NCBI GenBank assembly: GCA_021810105.1
Contig: JAJZJM010000002.1
Location: 1 to 64,000, forward strand
DNA: 64,000 bases
Direction: 5' to 3'
Origin: Microcaldota archaeon
GTDB taxonomy: Archaea > Micrarchaeota > Micrarchaeia > Micrarchaeales > Micrarchaeaceae
The position numbers and the translations under genes are program-made. Positions 49,040 through 57,590 of the stretch are shown piece after piece. Under the pieces are notes generated by a model. The model was given only the letters and a program-made list of their open reading frames with translations. It did not search any database and was not told the DNA's origin. Position 1 is the first letter of the stretch, and the number at the start of each line of letters is the position of its first letter.

Positions 49040-49135
49040 AATATGTTAATAAAGTAGTCACTTAATAAAGCTTAAGCTTAAATAATATGGACCTAAGTAA
49101 ACAAGAAAGTTTATCTTAGACGTCAAAACCCAAGA

Positions 49136-49192
49136 GGGACTTAAACCCTGAAAGACTAACTCTCTCCGGGCTATGTACTTAAGGGGCAGAAC
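49136..49192 (+). repeat. Cassette site D (degenerate)
   Basis: Contains CTCTCTCCGGGCTATGT, as in site B, and AGGGGCAGAACCCT, a weakened palindrome. It is the most diverged of the five sites. Confidence 0.5.
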
Positions 49193-49355
49193 CCTCAGAT
49201 TCCCTCCAGATAGCGGGGAAATGTTGGAGGCAAGATGGTCGAATGCCTTCCATATCTTGCACAACTGGCACTTTAAATAATAGTTTGGGCATCTTTTGCC
49301 CCAATTACTTACCTCCAGCCCCTCATCTCTGTTTTAGGCGTGGTTGCCTGTTATT

Positions 49356-49622
49356 TCAATAAATATTATCGTGGTGGTCGTAATCTTCAATCCACACCGT
49401 GTGAGTGCTTTCATCTACCGAATAGATCAATACGAAGCTCTTTAGTACATGAACCCTCCTTAAATTCTGCATTGGTACGCCCAGTGGTTTAAACTTTTCT
49501 GGGTTTTCGCACACTTCTGCAAGCTTTTTGTAGATGACATCAAGGTTATATCGCTCCCTTTTGCCCATTTTAGCAAAGATCTTATCTACATGCTTTCTTA
49601 CCTTTAACTCGTAAGGTGCCAC
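49356..49622 (-). CDS. RelE/ParE-family toxin
   Basis: 88 aa with the RelE fold: LKVRKHVDKIFAKMGKRERY, NLRRVHVLKSFVLIYSVDES and a C-terminal VWIEDYDHHDNIY. It starts with GTG at 49622, preceded by GGTG, 9 bp after the antitoxin stop. It would be a ribosome-dependent mRNA interferase. Confidence 0.85.
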   Translation of the reverse strand: MAPYELKVRKHVDKIFAKMGKRERYNLDVIYKKLAEVCENPEKFKPLGVPMQNLRRVHVLKSFVLIYSVDESTHTVWIEDYDHHDNIY

Positions 49623-49631
49623 CTGAACACC

Positions 49632-49874
49632 TTAATCCATATTGTACCTTTTTCTAAAGTTCTTCAACGTGCCTATATGGATCAGGGGTTCTTTTTGAAT
49701 CTTTTTTAGTTTTCTTGCGTAAGAAGGTTTTAGTTTCGGCTCAAAAACTAGCTCTTCGTAGTCCTCGGCCATCCTATCTATAGCCTGGGATTTATCTTTA
49801 AGACCATATTCTGCCTTAACGATGTTCAGCACTCTGTTTGTTTGCTCGCTTATTGTTACCAGCGCTTTAACCAT
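49632..49874 (-). CDS. Antitoxin of the RelE pair
   Basis: 80 aa: an N-terminal RHH-like segment (MVKALVTISEQTNRVLNIVK, GLKDKSQAIDRMAEDYEELV), then a basic C-terminal arm (KPSYARKLKKIQKEP) that would wrap the toxin. ATG at 49874. The promoter lies in the AT-rich 49875-49915 stretch shared with the divergent nucleotidyltransferase remnant. Confidence 0.8.
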   Translation of the reverse strand: MVKALVTISEQTNRVLNIVKAEYGLKDKSQAIDRMAEDYEELVFEPKLKPSYARKLKKIQKEPLIHIGTLKNFRKRYNMD

Positions 49875-49909
49875 ATTAACACCATATTAATACGGACTAA
49901 TATATATAA

Positions 49910-50514
49910 ATAGCTTTCTGGGAGTATGATGGAAAAGTCCTCAGATTTAATAAAACACTTTCTGACCTTGACCTGCAAGTTATAGAATTCGTAGAGCTAC
50001 TGCAGAAAGCAAAAATCCGCTACGTTATAATCAGCGGATATGTTGCTATACTTCTGGCAAGAAGCAGGACTACGGAAGATTAGGTATTTTCATAGGCAAA
50101 ATAAATCTTCAGGAATTCTCTAGATTCTTCGACCTTCTTATAAAAAACGGCTACTGGTTGATTGATGCGAATTCTAAGGAAGATGCGTTTGACCGACTAC
50201 AGAATCCCTTATCTATAAGGGTGGCCAAAAAGGACAATGTAATTCCGAATTTTGAGATTAAGTTTCCAAAGAAGAAAACGGATTTCGCCTCTCTAAACTC
50301 TCCCATCGAGGTTCTGGTGAATAGTAAAAGGCCGCTGATATCACCTTTCGAAGTCCAGTTACCTTTCAAGGTATGGCTAGGCAGCGATAAGGATATTGAG
50401 GATGCCGTGCATCTATACGAGCTTTTTAAGGAGAAACTAGATAAAAAGTTGATGTTGGATGTGTCAAAAGAATTAAAAGTTGAAAAGGAGATGGCTAAGT
50501 ATGGCATTATCTAG
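49910..50514 (+). pseudogene. MNT/DUF6036-type nucleotidyltransferase, frameshifted
   Basis: Frame 1 (49910-50080) encodes DLDLQVIEFVELLQKAKIRY, GYVAILLARSRTTED, the nucleotidyltransferase-fold start, then hits TAG at 50081. Two bases on, frame 2 continues without gap: IFIGKINLQEFSRFFDLLIK, NGYWLIDANSKEDAFDRLQN and so on to 50514. A single-base deletion near 50081 inside the 'TED-x-D' catalytic motif explains this. No start codon exists in frame 1 after the last stop. Such proteins are putative antitoxin- or defence-linked NTases; this copy is probably dead unless frameshifting occurs. Confidence 0.8.
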
Positions 50515-50749
50515 AAGGGATTTCAAAGAAAGACTGCGATTTGTAAGGTTCTGGGCAGATTATGTAAAAAAGACACCTAACAAGGAATGGTCGAGGCAGC
50601 AAAACATCTTGATTAACTCGGTTCTCAAGTCAGCAAACCAGAATGTGGAACTTTACTTGAGGATTAAAAGGACTTTAGGCAGCCGCGCTGAAAGCAGGTC
50701 TTATCCCCAAAGAATAATGGGCTCTCCGGGCTTTATCCTTGAGGGTTAA
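50501..50749 (+). CDS. Partner of the nucleotidyltransferase, C-terminus replaced by site E
   Basis: 82 aa from ATG 50501, overlapping the pseudogene stop: MALSRRDFKERLRFVRFWAD, then WSRQQNILINSVLKSANQNV. From about residue 66 the frame runs into cassette site E, so the tail (SRSYPQRIMGSPGFILEG) is encoded by the repeat, not by the original gene. No family is recognised; position suggests it works with the NTase. Confidence 0.55.
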   Translation: MALSRRDFKERLRFVRFWADYVKKTPNKEWSRQQNILINSVLKSANQNVELYLRIKRTLGSRAESRSYPQRIMGSPGFILEG

Positions 50750-50753
50750 AACC
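50697..50753 (+). repeat. Cassette site E
   Basis: TTATCCCCAAAGAATAA, CTCTCCGGGCTT (12 bp identical to the tRNA-Thr 3' end) and GGGTTAAAACC. It truncates the upstream gene, which shows it was a recombination boundary. Confidence 0.65.
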
Positions 50754-50976
50754 ATCAGAGATATGTTAAGAATACTCACTTCTGCTATTCTTGCAAGTGC
50801 GAGTTGTGGATATAGTTGAAGCCAGACGCTCAGATTTCAGCAGAATAACCAGCTTACAAGTAGATCGCAGATTCTCGAGTTAGCTACCAAATTATTGCCA
50901 ATTTTGCTATAGAATTCGATATCGGATACCTAACCATTAAGCAAGTTATATAATAGCATTACGACAAATTAAGTAT

Positions 50977-51666
50977 ATGCCAAAACACGTCCTTAGTGTG
51001 GAGAATATAGGCAAAGTATACAAATCAGGCAGCATAACAGTAAAAGCTCTTGAACATGTATCATTCTCATTGGATAAGGGGGAGTTTGCAGCCATAGTAG
51101 GCCCGTCAGGCAGTGGCAAATCGACATTGATGAATATGCTTGGTACAATCGACAAGCCCACCAGCGGAGAGATATACATAGATGGAGTTGCAATATCAAA
51201 AATGAGCGGAGACCAGTTAGCTGATTTCAGGAACAAGAAGCTTGGCTTTGTTTTTCAGGCATTCAACCTGATAAAAGGGCTTGATGCTGAAAAGAATGTA
51301 GAGCTCCCGTTGATGGTGACCAGCCTCTCTTCAATGGAAAGAAAAAAACGCGCTGATGAGCTTCTCGTAAAGCTTGGACTTGGGCATAGATTGAAGAACA
51401 AGCCTTATCAGCTGAGCGGCGGCGAGCAGCAGAGGGTCGCAGTCGCAAGGGCACTGGTAAATAACCCTTCGATGCTTCTAGCTGACGAACCTACTGGAAA
51501 CCTTGCATCTCAGCAAAGCAATGAAGTGATAAGAATATTAAGAAAGATAAGCGAAGAGGATGATGTAACCGTAGTAATGGTAACGCATAACATGGACCTT
51601 ACTAAGTATTGCGACAGGATACTGCACATTAAAGATGGAAAACTTGAACAAAACAGGGTAATGTAA
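50977..51666 (+). CDS. MacB/LolD-type ABC ATP-binding protein
   Basis: A 229-aa ATPase with Walker A GPSGSGKST, Q-loop FVFQAFNLIKGL, signature LSGGEQQRV, Walker B LLADEPTGNL and switch VTHNMDL. The DEPTGNL form is typical of the MacB/LolD family. A TTATATAAT box at about 50945-50953 puts the ATG at the leaderless distance. It is the first of three genes, overlapping the next by TAATG. Confidence 0.92.
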   Translation: MPKHVLSVENIGKVYKSGSITVKALEHVSFSLDKGEFAAIVGPSGSGKSTLMNMLGTIDKPTSGEIYIDGVAISKMSGDQLADFRNKKLGFVFQAFNLIKGLDAEKNVELPLMVTSLSSMERKKRADELLVKLGLGHRLKNKPYQLSGGEQQRVAVARALVNNPSMLLADEPTGNLASQQSNEVIRILRKISEEDDVTVVMVTHNMDLTKYCDRILHIKDGKLEQNRVM

Positions 51667-52973
51667 TGATAAGAACAAGAACTTGGATAATGGTTTTGAT
51701 TGCTGCATTTGCTGTATCTGGAATAGCTGTCGCGGGAACTAGCGGCCCTTCGCCGATACCGAACCCACCAGCATTTTCAGTAACAAGCAATTCGCTGGTG
51801 TTTTGCAGGGGCGAGACAAATTACGTGCCTATAACCATAACGGATGGAGGACCTGCTGGCGCAAGCTATCCAAGCGTAGGAGTATCCAACCTGACAGGCA
51901 CTGCAATGGACCAGGTAGAGTTATCTGTATCTCCTGGTAAGGGGATACTGCCCGAGGGAGTAGGCACCATATATATAGGCGTGATACATGCAAACAGCTC
52001 CACTACAGCCAACATGCCATTGTTTGTCTCGTCAAACGCATCCCTGATAACATCAATAGGAGTGCAGATACAATACGCTTATGATGTTTTCTATACTGAT
52101 AGCGAGACAAGGAACCTGACATTTGAGGTGGTTTCGTGCGGAAGCCCTCTTGCTATAAGCGTAAATCCTAAGACAGTCACTTCTGGAGAGATACAGAATC
52201 TTTCTATAAACTTTACAAATTCTGGCAATACAACATTAAACAACCTATACGTTCACTATGGAGTACCTGGAGTAGATGGAGCAGTGGTTGGAAGCACCCA
52301 GGCAGAGTTAGGATCACTAGGGCCAATGATGACAGATAGGCTGAACGTAAGCCTTTTTGTATCAAGAAATGCATCCATAGAGTCTTTCCCGTTAAATCTA
52401 ACAGCAACATTCTACAAAGGGGACAACTTGGAGCAGGTGTCTAACAGCACCTCACTCATACCCATAGGCTCGATAGACCTGCTCTCTTCGGGATTGACCT
52501 TATCACCAACAACAACATCTCCGGGAGGCATAGTCTCTATCTCATTCGTGCTAACAGACATAGGAACGTCTGGTGCATCTGCTGTAAGCGTAGGTGCAAT
52601 AACTCCAAGCGGATTCAGCTCTTTCGGCTCAAATCCCGTATATGTAGGGGACATAAGCGCAGACAGCCAAGCACCAGTCACATTATCCCTAGTTGCTTCG
52701 AATACTCTCAAGCCAGGCACTTACAAGATACCGATGAGAATAAGTTATCTTAACAGCCTAAGACAGAATATAACCACTACAAGCGTAGTAAACGTGACCA
52801 TAGGATCTGGAAGCGCATACCCTACGGAAGCGAATGGTGCTACAGCAGTTCGCAGAGGATCATCAGGCCTGCTCCCACTGACTATTCTGCTTGCATTAGC
52901 TCTTGCCTGCGTTTCATACCTTTTCTTGAAGGAGAGAAAAAAGGGCAGGAAGCATAGAGAAGCCAAAGAGTAG
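51666..52973 (+). CDS. Secreted CARDB/NEW3-type protein, C-terminally anchored
   Basis: 435 aa. It has a Sec signal peptide (WIMVLIAAFAVSGIAVAGTS), three or so beta-sandwich CARDB-like repeats (NLSINFTNSGNTTLNNLYVH, GIVSISFVLTDIGTSGASAV), and a C-terminal transmembrane helix (LLPLTILLALALACVSYLFL) with a KERKKGRKH tail. It sits between the ATPase and permease genes of a MacB-like transporter, so it is probably the extracellular part of the complex. Confidence 0.82.
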   Translation: MIRTRTWIMVLIAAFAVSGIAVAGTSGPSPIPNPPAFSVTSNSLVFCRGETNYVPITITDGGPAGASYPSVGVSNLTGTAMDQVELSVSPGKGILPEGVGTIYIGVIHANSSTTANMPLFVSSNASLITSIGVQIQYAYDVFYTDSETRNLTFEVVSCGSPLAISVNPKTVTSGEIQNLSINFTNSGNTTLNNLYVHYGVPGVDGAVVGSTQAELGSLGPMMTDRLNVSLFVSRNASIESFPLNLTATFYKGDNLEQVSNSTSLIPIGSIDLLSSGLTLSPTTTSPGGIVSISFVLTDIGTSGASAVSVGAITPSGFSSFGSNPVYVGDISADSQAPVTLSLVASNTLKPGTYKIPMRISYLNSLRQNITTTSVVNVTIGSGSAYPTEANGATAVRRGSSGLLPLTILLALALACVSYLFLKERKKGRKHREAKE

Positions 52974-52992
52974 CTGATTTGGTGGATTGCCG

Positions 52993-54294
52993 ATGAATAT
53001 TCAAGATGTGCTCTTTCTGAGCTTCAAAGACCTGAAAGAGAAGAAGGTCAGAACAGCGTTGACTGTAATTATGGTGATAATAGGAGTCGCATCCATAGTT
53101 GCACTTATATCACTTACAGCTGGAATAGGAGCCAGCATAACAAAAGAGCTGTCTGCGCTTGGGCCAACTTCCATAATAGTCAGCTCAGTGGGCAGCGGGG
53201 CAGGATTTACCGCAGCAACAGCGGACCAGATGCAGTCGCTGCCTAACGTCAGCCAGGTAATCCCAATGCTGACAGGATCTGTGGACTTCAGAAGCGGAAG
53301 CGAGAATACTACAGCCACTATAATTGGTATAAGCCCTCAGGACCTTCAGCTTTTTCTTGGAACTCTGAACTTCTACCAGGGATCACTTTACCAAGACACA
53401 GTATCTCCAGAGTCTGTAATAGGATATGACCTCGCGTTTCCTTCAACCGGAGGAAGCGTGCAGAGCGTCATTGTGGGGCAGCCGGTCTCGATCACAACAG
53501 CATCCGGAAAAGGCTCAGCCAGCCTTACAGTGCCCGTGGTTGGAATTCTGCAGCCTTATGGCTCATCAATAATATCTGTAGACTCTGCAATTGTAATGTC
53601 TTTGTCGGCAGCGGAGACCATACTGCATAAGACCTCTTACACAACCATACTCGTGAAGGCGACAAACACCAGCACAGTGTCAGGAGTTGCAAATACCATA
53701 ACCGCGATATACGGCAGCACTGCAAGAGTCCTTACAACGCAGCAACTGACACAGACTGCCAACCAGATAGTAGGATCAATAAGCACACTGCTCGTCCTAA
53801 TAGCAGGCATATCGTTGCTTGTAGCCGCCATAGGAATAATGAACATAATGCTGATATCAGTCTATGAAAGGATCCATGACATAGGAGTCATGAAATCGCT
53901 GGGTTTCAAGAACAGGAATATAATGACGATATTCATAATACAGGCGCTCATAATAGGGGTATTCGGAGGCATTGCAGGACTTGTGGCTGGCGCAGCTGGA
54001 GCGTATACACTCACAGCCCTGATAAGCCATTCCTCTTCAAGCACAAGCACAACCTCATCTGGCCAGTCGCCCACTTTCGCAGCTGGCGGACGTGGAGGCG
54101 GAAGCGCAGCGTTCTCTGGAGGTGGAGGCGTTACATCAGGATCTTCATCCTCTTTATCTTTCTCCCCAGTAATATCCTTGCAGGTAGTACTCATAGCCAT
54201 GTTTGTGGCAATAATAGTGAGTGTAATAGCCGGAGCCTATCCTGCTTGGAAAGCTTCAAGGCTAGAACCAATAGATGCGTTAAGGGAACTCTGA
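52993..54294 (+). CDS. MacB-like FtsX-domain permease
   Basis: 433 aa: TM1 (residues 18-40, VRTALTVIMVIIGVASIVAL), a periplasm-type MacB core domain (45-260), then three TM helices in the FtsX domain (ISTLLVLIAGISLLVAAIGI, QALIIGVFGGIAGLVAGA, and VVLIAMFVAIIVSVIAG). It ends with AYPAWKASRLEPIDALREL, the family signature. A Ser/Gly/Thr-rich insertion of about 45 residues (GQSPTFAAGGRGGG) between TM3 and TM4 is unusual. ATG at 52993 preferred to TTG at 52987. Confidence 0.9.
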   Translation: MNIQDVLFLSFKDLKEKKVRTALTVIMVIIGVASIVALISLTAGIGASITKELSALGPTSIIVSSVGSGAGFTAATADQMQSLPNVSQVIPMLTGSVDFRSGSENTTATIIGISPQDLQLFLGTLNFYQGSLYQDTVSPESVIGYDLAFPSTGGSVQSVIVGQPVSITTASGKGSASLTVPVVGILQPYGSSIISVDSAIVMSLSAAETILHKTSYTTILVKATNTSTVSGVANTITAIYGSTARVLTTQQLTQTANQIVGSISTLLVLIAGISLLVAAIGIMNIMLISVYERIHDIGVMKSLGFKNRNIMTIFIIQALIIGVFGGIAGLVAGAAGAYTLTALISHSSSSTSTTSSGQSPTFAAGGRGGGSAAFSGGGGVTSGSSSSLSFSPVISLQVVLIAMFVAIIVSVIAGAYPAWKASRLEPIDALREL

Positions 54295-54333
54295 TTTCTG
54301 ATTTGAAACTTGAACGCAAGGAATCGGTTATAT

Positions 54334-55710
54334 TTACTTTCTATCGCTCGAGTCTCTTCTCTGAAACCTAGACTTGAACCTTCCGTCTCCGTGGTGCTTT
54401 GGCCCGTATCTGTCCCTGCTGCCGTGTGCGCCATATCCTCTCTGCCTAGGCGGCTGCTGGCGGTCGCCCTCTCCCCATCTTCTTGGGCCTCTTTCGCCAT
54501 AGTTTCTTCTTTCGCCGCCTTCGCTATAGCTTCTTCTTTCACTATAATCCCTTGATGCACGTATGTACTCTCCGTAATTTATCCTTCCAAATTTCCTGTT
54601 GTCTACCTCTATCCTGCGCATGCTCACTCCGGCAAACCTTTCTATCGCACCTATGAGACCGTGCTGATCCCTTGTGAATATTGTAAATGCCCTGCCGTTA
54701 TTGCCCATTCTTGCAGACCTTCCTATTCTGTGTATGTATACTGTAGGCTCATCAGGTGCATCGAAATTTATTACATCTGTTATGTCTTTTACGTCTATTC
54801 CTCTCGCTGCAACGTTTGTTGCTATAAGCATTCCGTTCTCGTTCCTCCTGAAAGATCCCATTGCAATCTCCCTCCTTGCCTGGGTGACTCCTCCGTGCAG
54901 CAGCACGGGACTGTAACCCTGATCCTTCAGCAGCCTGTATAGTATGTCTGCGCTTCTCTGGGTCCTTGCAAACACTACAGACTTCTTCGGGGCTCTCTCA
55001 CTAAGATACGCCAAAAGGGTTGAGAATTTATAAGAATTATCGACAACAGTATAAAGATTTTCTATTGATGTTACAGCAAGCTGCTCCTCATCGCCTACGC
55101 CTATATTTATGCTATCCTTCATCTGCTCTCTAGCTATCTCTACAATCTTCTGCGGCATTGTTGCGGAGAAAAGCATTGTCTGCTTTGACCTTGGGGTCTT
55201 GCTGAGTATCAGCCTTATGTCATCTATAAAGCCCATATCGAGCATTATGTCAGCTTCGTCTAGCACAGCAAATCTCACTTTGCTGAGATCTAACTGCCTT
55301 CGCTCCATAAGATCCAATATCCTGCCTGGAGTTCCTACCACTATCTTTGCGCCGTGCCTGATCTTCTCTGCCTGGGGCATTGTAGATACTCCGCCGTACA
55401 CTACAACTGTTTTTGCACCGATAAATCTACTCAGCTTGCTAGCCACTCCATCTATCTGCAGTGCAAGCTCCCTTGTGGGGGCTATTATAATTGCTTCGAC
55501 CCCATGGCCTTGGCCATGAAAGTTTTGCAATATTGGTATAAGGAACGCGGCGGTCTTGCCCGATCCTGTCTTGGACCTTACCACAACATCCTTTCCTTTC
55601 AGTATCTCTGGTATTGCCTTTGCCTGCACATCTGTGGGTTCTTTGAAACCCATATCTATTAGCGCTTCCATTATCTCCTTTCTTAATGAGAGTTTTTCAA
55701 AACCTTCCAT
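54334..55710 (-). CDS. DEAD-box RNA helicase with Arg/Gly-rich tail
   Basis: 458 aa: Q motif (FEKLSLRKEIMEALIDMGFK), motif I SKTGSGKTAA, DEAD, SAT, motif V NVAARGIDV and motif VI HRIGRSARMG. From residue 375 the tail is rich in Arg, Gly, Tyr and Ser (RRSYSEGGERRNYGERGPRR), a low-complexity RNA-binding tail like that of CsdA. It unwinds structured RNA, e.g. in ribosome assembly or mRNA decay. ATG at 55710. Confidence 0.93.
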   Translation of the reverse strand: MEGFEKLSLRKEIMEALIDMGFKEPTDVQAKAIPEILKGKDVVVRSKTGSGKTAAFLIPILQNFHGQGHGVEAIIIAPTRELALQIDGVASKLSRFIGAKTVVVYGGVSTMPQAEKIRHGAKIVVGTPGRILDLMERRQLDLSKVRFAVLDEADIMLDMGFIDDIRLILSKTPRSKQTMLFSATMPQKIVEIAREQMKDSINIGVGDEEQLAVTSIENLYTVVDNSYKFSTLLAYLSERAPKKSVVFARTQRSADILYRLLKDQGYSPVLLHGGVTQARREIAMGSFRRNENGMLIATNVAARGIDVKDITDVINFDAPDEPTVYIHRIGRSARMGNNGRAFTIFTRDQHGLIGAIERFAGVSMRRIEVDNRKFGRINYGEYIRASRDYSERRSYSEGGERRNYGERGPRRWGEGDRQQPPRQRGYGAHGSRDRYGPKHHGDGRFKSRFQRRDSSDRK

Positions 55711-55897
55711 ATGCTTACCTTTTTCTAATCATAAGTCCGTCTAGAGCGGAAACCGCTTATTCGGACATGATCCCTGTACTGTAGAATAAGCTTGCTTTCC
55801 TCCTTTTCAAACTTATATTGATTGTTGGGTCAGATATATAAACCCTCTTTTCTGCATCTCTTTTTATACTTTTAGAGAATATACATATTGTGATCTG

Positions 55898-56191
55898 TTG
55901 CTGACAAAGAAAGAGATAGTTGAGGCATTGTCCATGTGCCAAGACCCAGAACTGGGCTCCAATATAGTGGATATAGGCCTTATACAGGGCATACTAATAA
56001 ACCCAGATAATAGTGTAAAGGTAACGCTTACCATGACCAGCGCCATGTGCCCTGTTACAAGCATAATACTTGCGGACGTGCAACTCAGGATTGAGGCTCT
56101 GCCCGGAATAAGCAAGGCAGAGGTGGATCTGGTATGGGATCCGATGTGGACTCCTGAGATGATGAGCGATGAGCTGAAGTACAGAAGCTAA
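55898..56191 (+). CDS. MIP18-family (DUF59) Fe-S assembly protein
   Basis: 97 aa: CQDPELGSNIVDIGLIQGIL, VTLTMTSAMCPVTSIIL and VDLVWDPMWTPEMMSDEL, the full MIP18/DUF59 core including the conserved MCP Cys. Archaeal members assist iron-sulfur cluster delivery. It starts with TTG at 55898 (no ATG before the domain), 27-30 nt after a TTTTTATAC box. It overlaps convergent ndk by 4 bp. Confidence 0.9.
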   Translation: MLTKKEIVEALSMCQDPELGSNIVDIGLIQGILINPDNSVKVTLTMTSAMCPVTSIILADVQLRIEALPGISKAEVDLVWDPMWTPEMMSDELKYRS

Positions 56192-56748
56192 TATATGAAC
56201 TCTTCCTGTGCGGTTTTGTATTCGAATATTTCATTTTCCTTAAACCAGATCTTTATCTCATTCTCTGCAGTTTTTGTGCTGTCAGAAGCGTGCACGAGAT
56301 TAAGCACTGGCCTCCCTTTCTTATCTGCATTTGCATAGGAATCTATAGAGAGACTTCCTCTTATTGTAGATGGGTCTGCTTTTTCCGGAGATGTTGCTCC
56401 GACCAACTTTCTTGTTGATGATACAGCCTCGTTGCCTTCGAGGACCATCGCAATTATTGGTTTGTTAGAGATATGAGTTACGAGGTTTCCCCTTATTTTC
56501 TCTCCAAGTTCCATCGCAGTCAGGCTGAGTTTTTGGCCCTTTGCTTCGTATGCCTCTTTAGTTTTTTTCCAAAGCCCTTCGGACCATTCCTTATCCAATG
56601 GATAATGCGCCTCTGCCAGTTTCCTATCAGGCACAACCATTTTTAGGGCAACTATCTTAAGTCCCGCATCTTCGAACCTGCTTATTATCCTTCCCGAAAT
56701 TGCCCTTTTTACAGTCTCGGGCTTTAGCAACACCAGAGTTCTTTCCAT
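56188..56748 (-). CDS. ndk: Nucleoside diphosphate kinase
   Basis: 186 aa: MERTLVLLKPETVKRAISGR, then ...GATSPEKADPSTIRG and the catalytic His153 in NLVHASDS. It makes NTPs from NDPs. It is longer than the usual 150 aa because of an insertion of about 35 residues (residues 50-85, KEWSEGLWKKTKEAYEAKGQ); such longer forms exist in several archaea. ATG at 56748. Confidence 0.95.
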   Translation of the reverse strand: MERTLVLLKPETVKRAISGRIISRFEDAGLKIVALKMVVPDRKLAEAHYPLDKEWSEGLWKKTKEAYEAKGQKLSLTAMELGEKIRGNLVTHISNKPIIAMVLEGNEAVSSTRKLVGATSPEKADPSTIRGSLSIDSYANADKKGRPVLNLVHASDSTKTAENEIKIWFKENEIFEYKTAQEEFIY

Positions 56749-56895
56749 AAAATCACTTTCATTATATTCCGTAAAACATTTAATATATGTTGGATTTTTA
56801 AATTAAACATGGCTTATCCATACATAAAATTTTATAGATGCGCATTCACAGAATAATCACAAGACCATCTAAGAAGTGGAAATATTGATTATGGT

Positions 56896-57570
56896 ATGGC
56901 GACCAGAACGAAATTCAATTTCCCTTGGGCAACACTCTTTATAGCCATAATAGTCCCTGTTGTTACCATACTCTACAACTCAGCTCCGCATTATCTGCTT
57001 GGTGCGCCTTTGCTTTGGCTTACATCGCCTTTCAACATATCTTACGAGATTGCAAATGGAGGTTTTGCATACAATTACGTTCTGCTTATCATAATGTACG
57101 CAATAGTTGAACTGCACACCAGAAACCTGGCAAAGCTTCGCAATAGGGATTCGCTTATAAGAAATGCGGTAATTTTCAGTATAGCGTCCGCATATGTTGC
57201 ATCTGCCATAATATGGGCAGCCACAGGCTTTCCATCCGCCGGCACGTCCATTTTGGCGTTCAACATACTGATATTTGCATTTGCTGAGACTTATGACATA
57301 GGTGTAATCGAATTAGCTTCGAAAAAGGCAGAGAGCATTAAAAAGAAGGCGGTAGAACTGCCATTGGCGTATGGTGCTCTCGTGCTTGTTGTGGCGCTTA
57401 TCTTTTTCGTATATCTGAACGATAATGTTTATTGGTATGCCCACATATTGGGAGGGATCATATTCGCGATAGTGTACTATGTTTACCTTAACCGCAAGGT
57501 AAGGGATAAAGTGGACTCCATTGAAGACACCGTTGAGAATGATATAAAAAAAGACATCAGAAAGATTTAG
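56896..57570 (+). CDS. Rhomboid-like polytopic membrane protein
   Basis: 224 aa with about six TM helices. A TM4-like GFPSAGTSILAFNIL and a TM6-like YWYAHILGGIIFAIVYYV recall the Ser (GxS) and His (AHxxG) motifs of rhomboid proteases, though the Ser context is atypical and it may be an inactive relative. It has a charged C-terminal helix (KVDSIEDTVENDIKKDIR). Stands alone; ATG at 56896. Confidence 0.55.
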   Translation: MATRTKFNFPWATLFIAIIVPVVTILYNSAPHYLLGAPLLWLTSPFNISYEIANGGFAYNYVLLIIMYAIVELHTRNLAKLRNRDSLIRNAVIFSIASAYVASAIIWAATGFPSAGTSILAFNILIFAFAETYDIGVIELASKKAESIKKKAVELPLAYGALVLVVALIFFVYLNDNVYWYAHILGGIIFAIVYYVYLNRKVRDKVDSIEDTVENDIKKDIRKI

Positions 57571-57590
57571 CCCATCATTTCGTCTTGGCT

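Larger units (their letters stand above)
46667..50753. mobile_element. tRNA-Thr-anchored cassette array (about 4.1 kb)
   Basis: Five sites in direct orientation (A 46667, B 47566, C 48157, D 49136, E 50697) each contain CTCTCC(G/T)GGCT followed after about 12 nt by a GGG(T)TTAAA(G)CC-like palindrome. A and C share 44 identical bases. Between them lie, in order: a methyltransferase; HicA/HicB; AHSA1/ArsR; and RelE/antitoxin, a frameshifted nucleotidyltransferase and its partner. No integrase lies inside, so the recombinase would act in trans or has been lost. Confidence 0.65.

Noticed and set aside
46667-50753. CRISPR array
   Set aside because: The repeats are few, about 0.6-1.6 kb apart, diverged, and separated by genes, so they are not CRISPR repeats; no cas genes are present.
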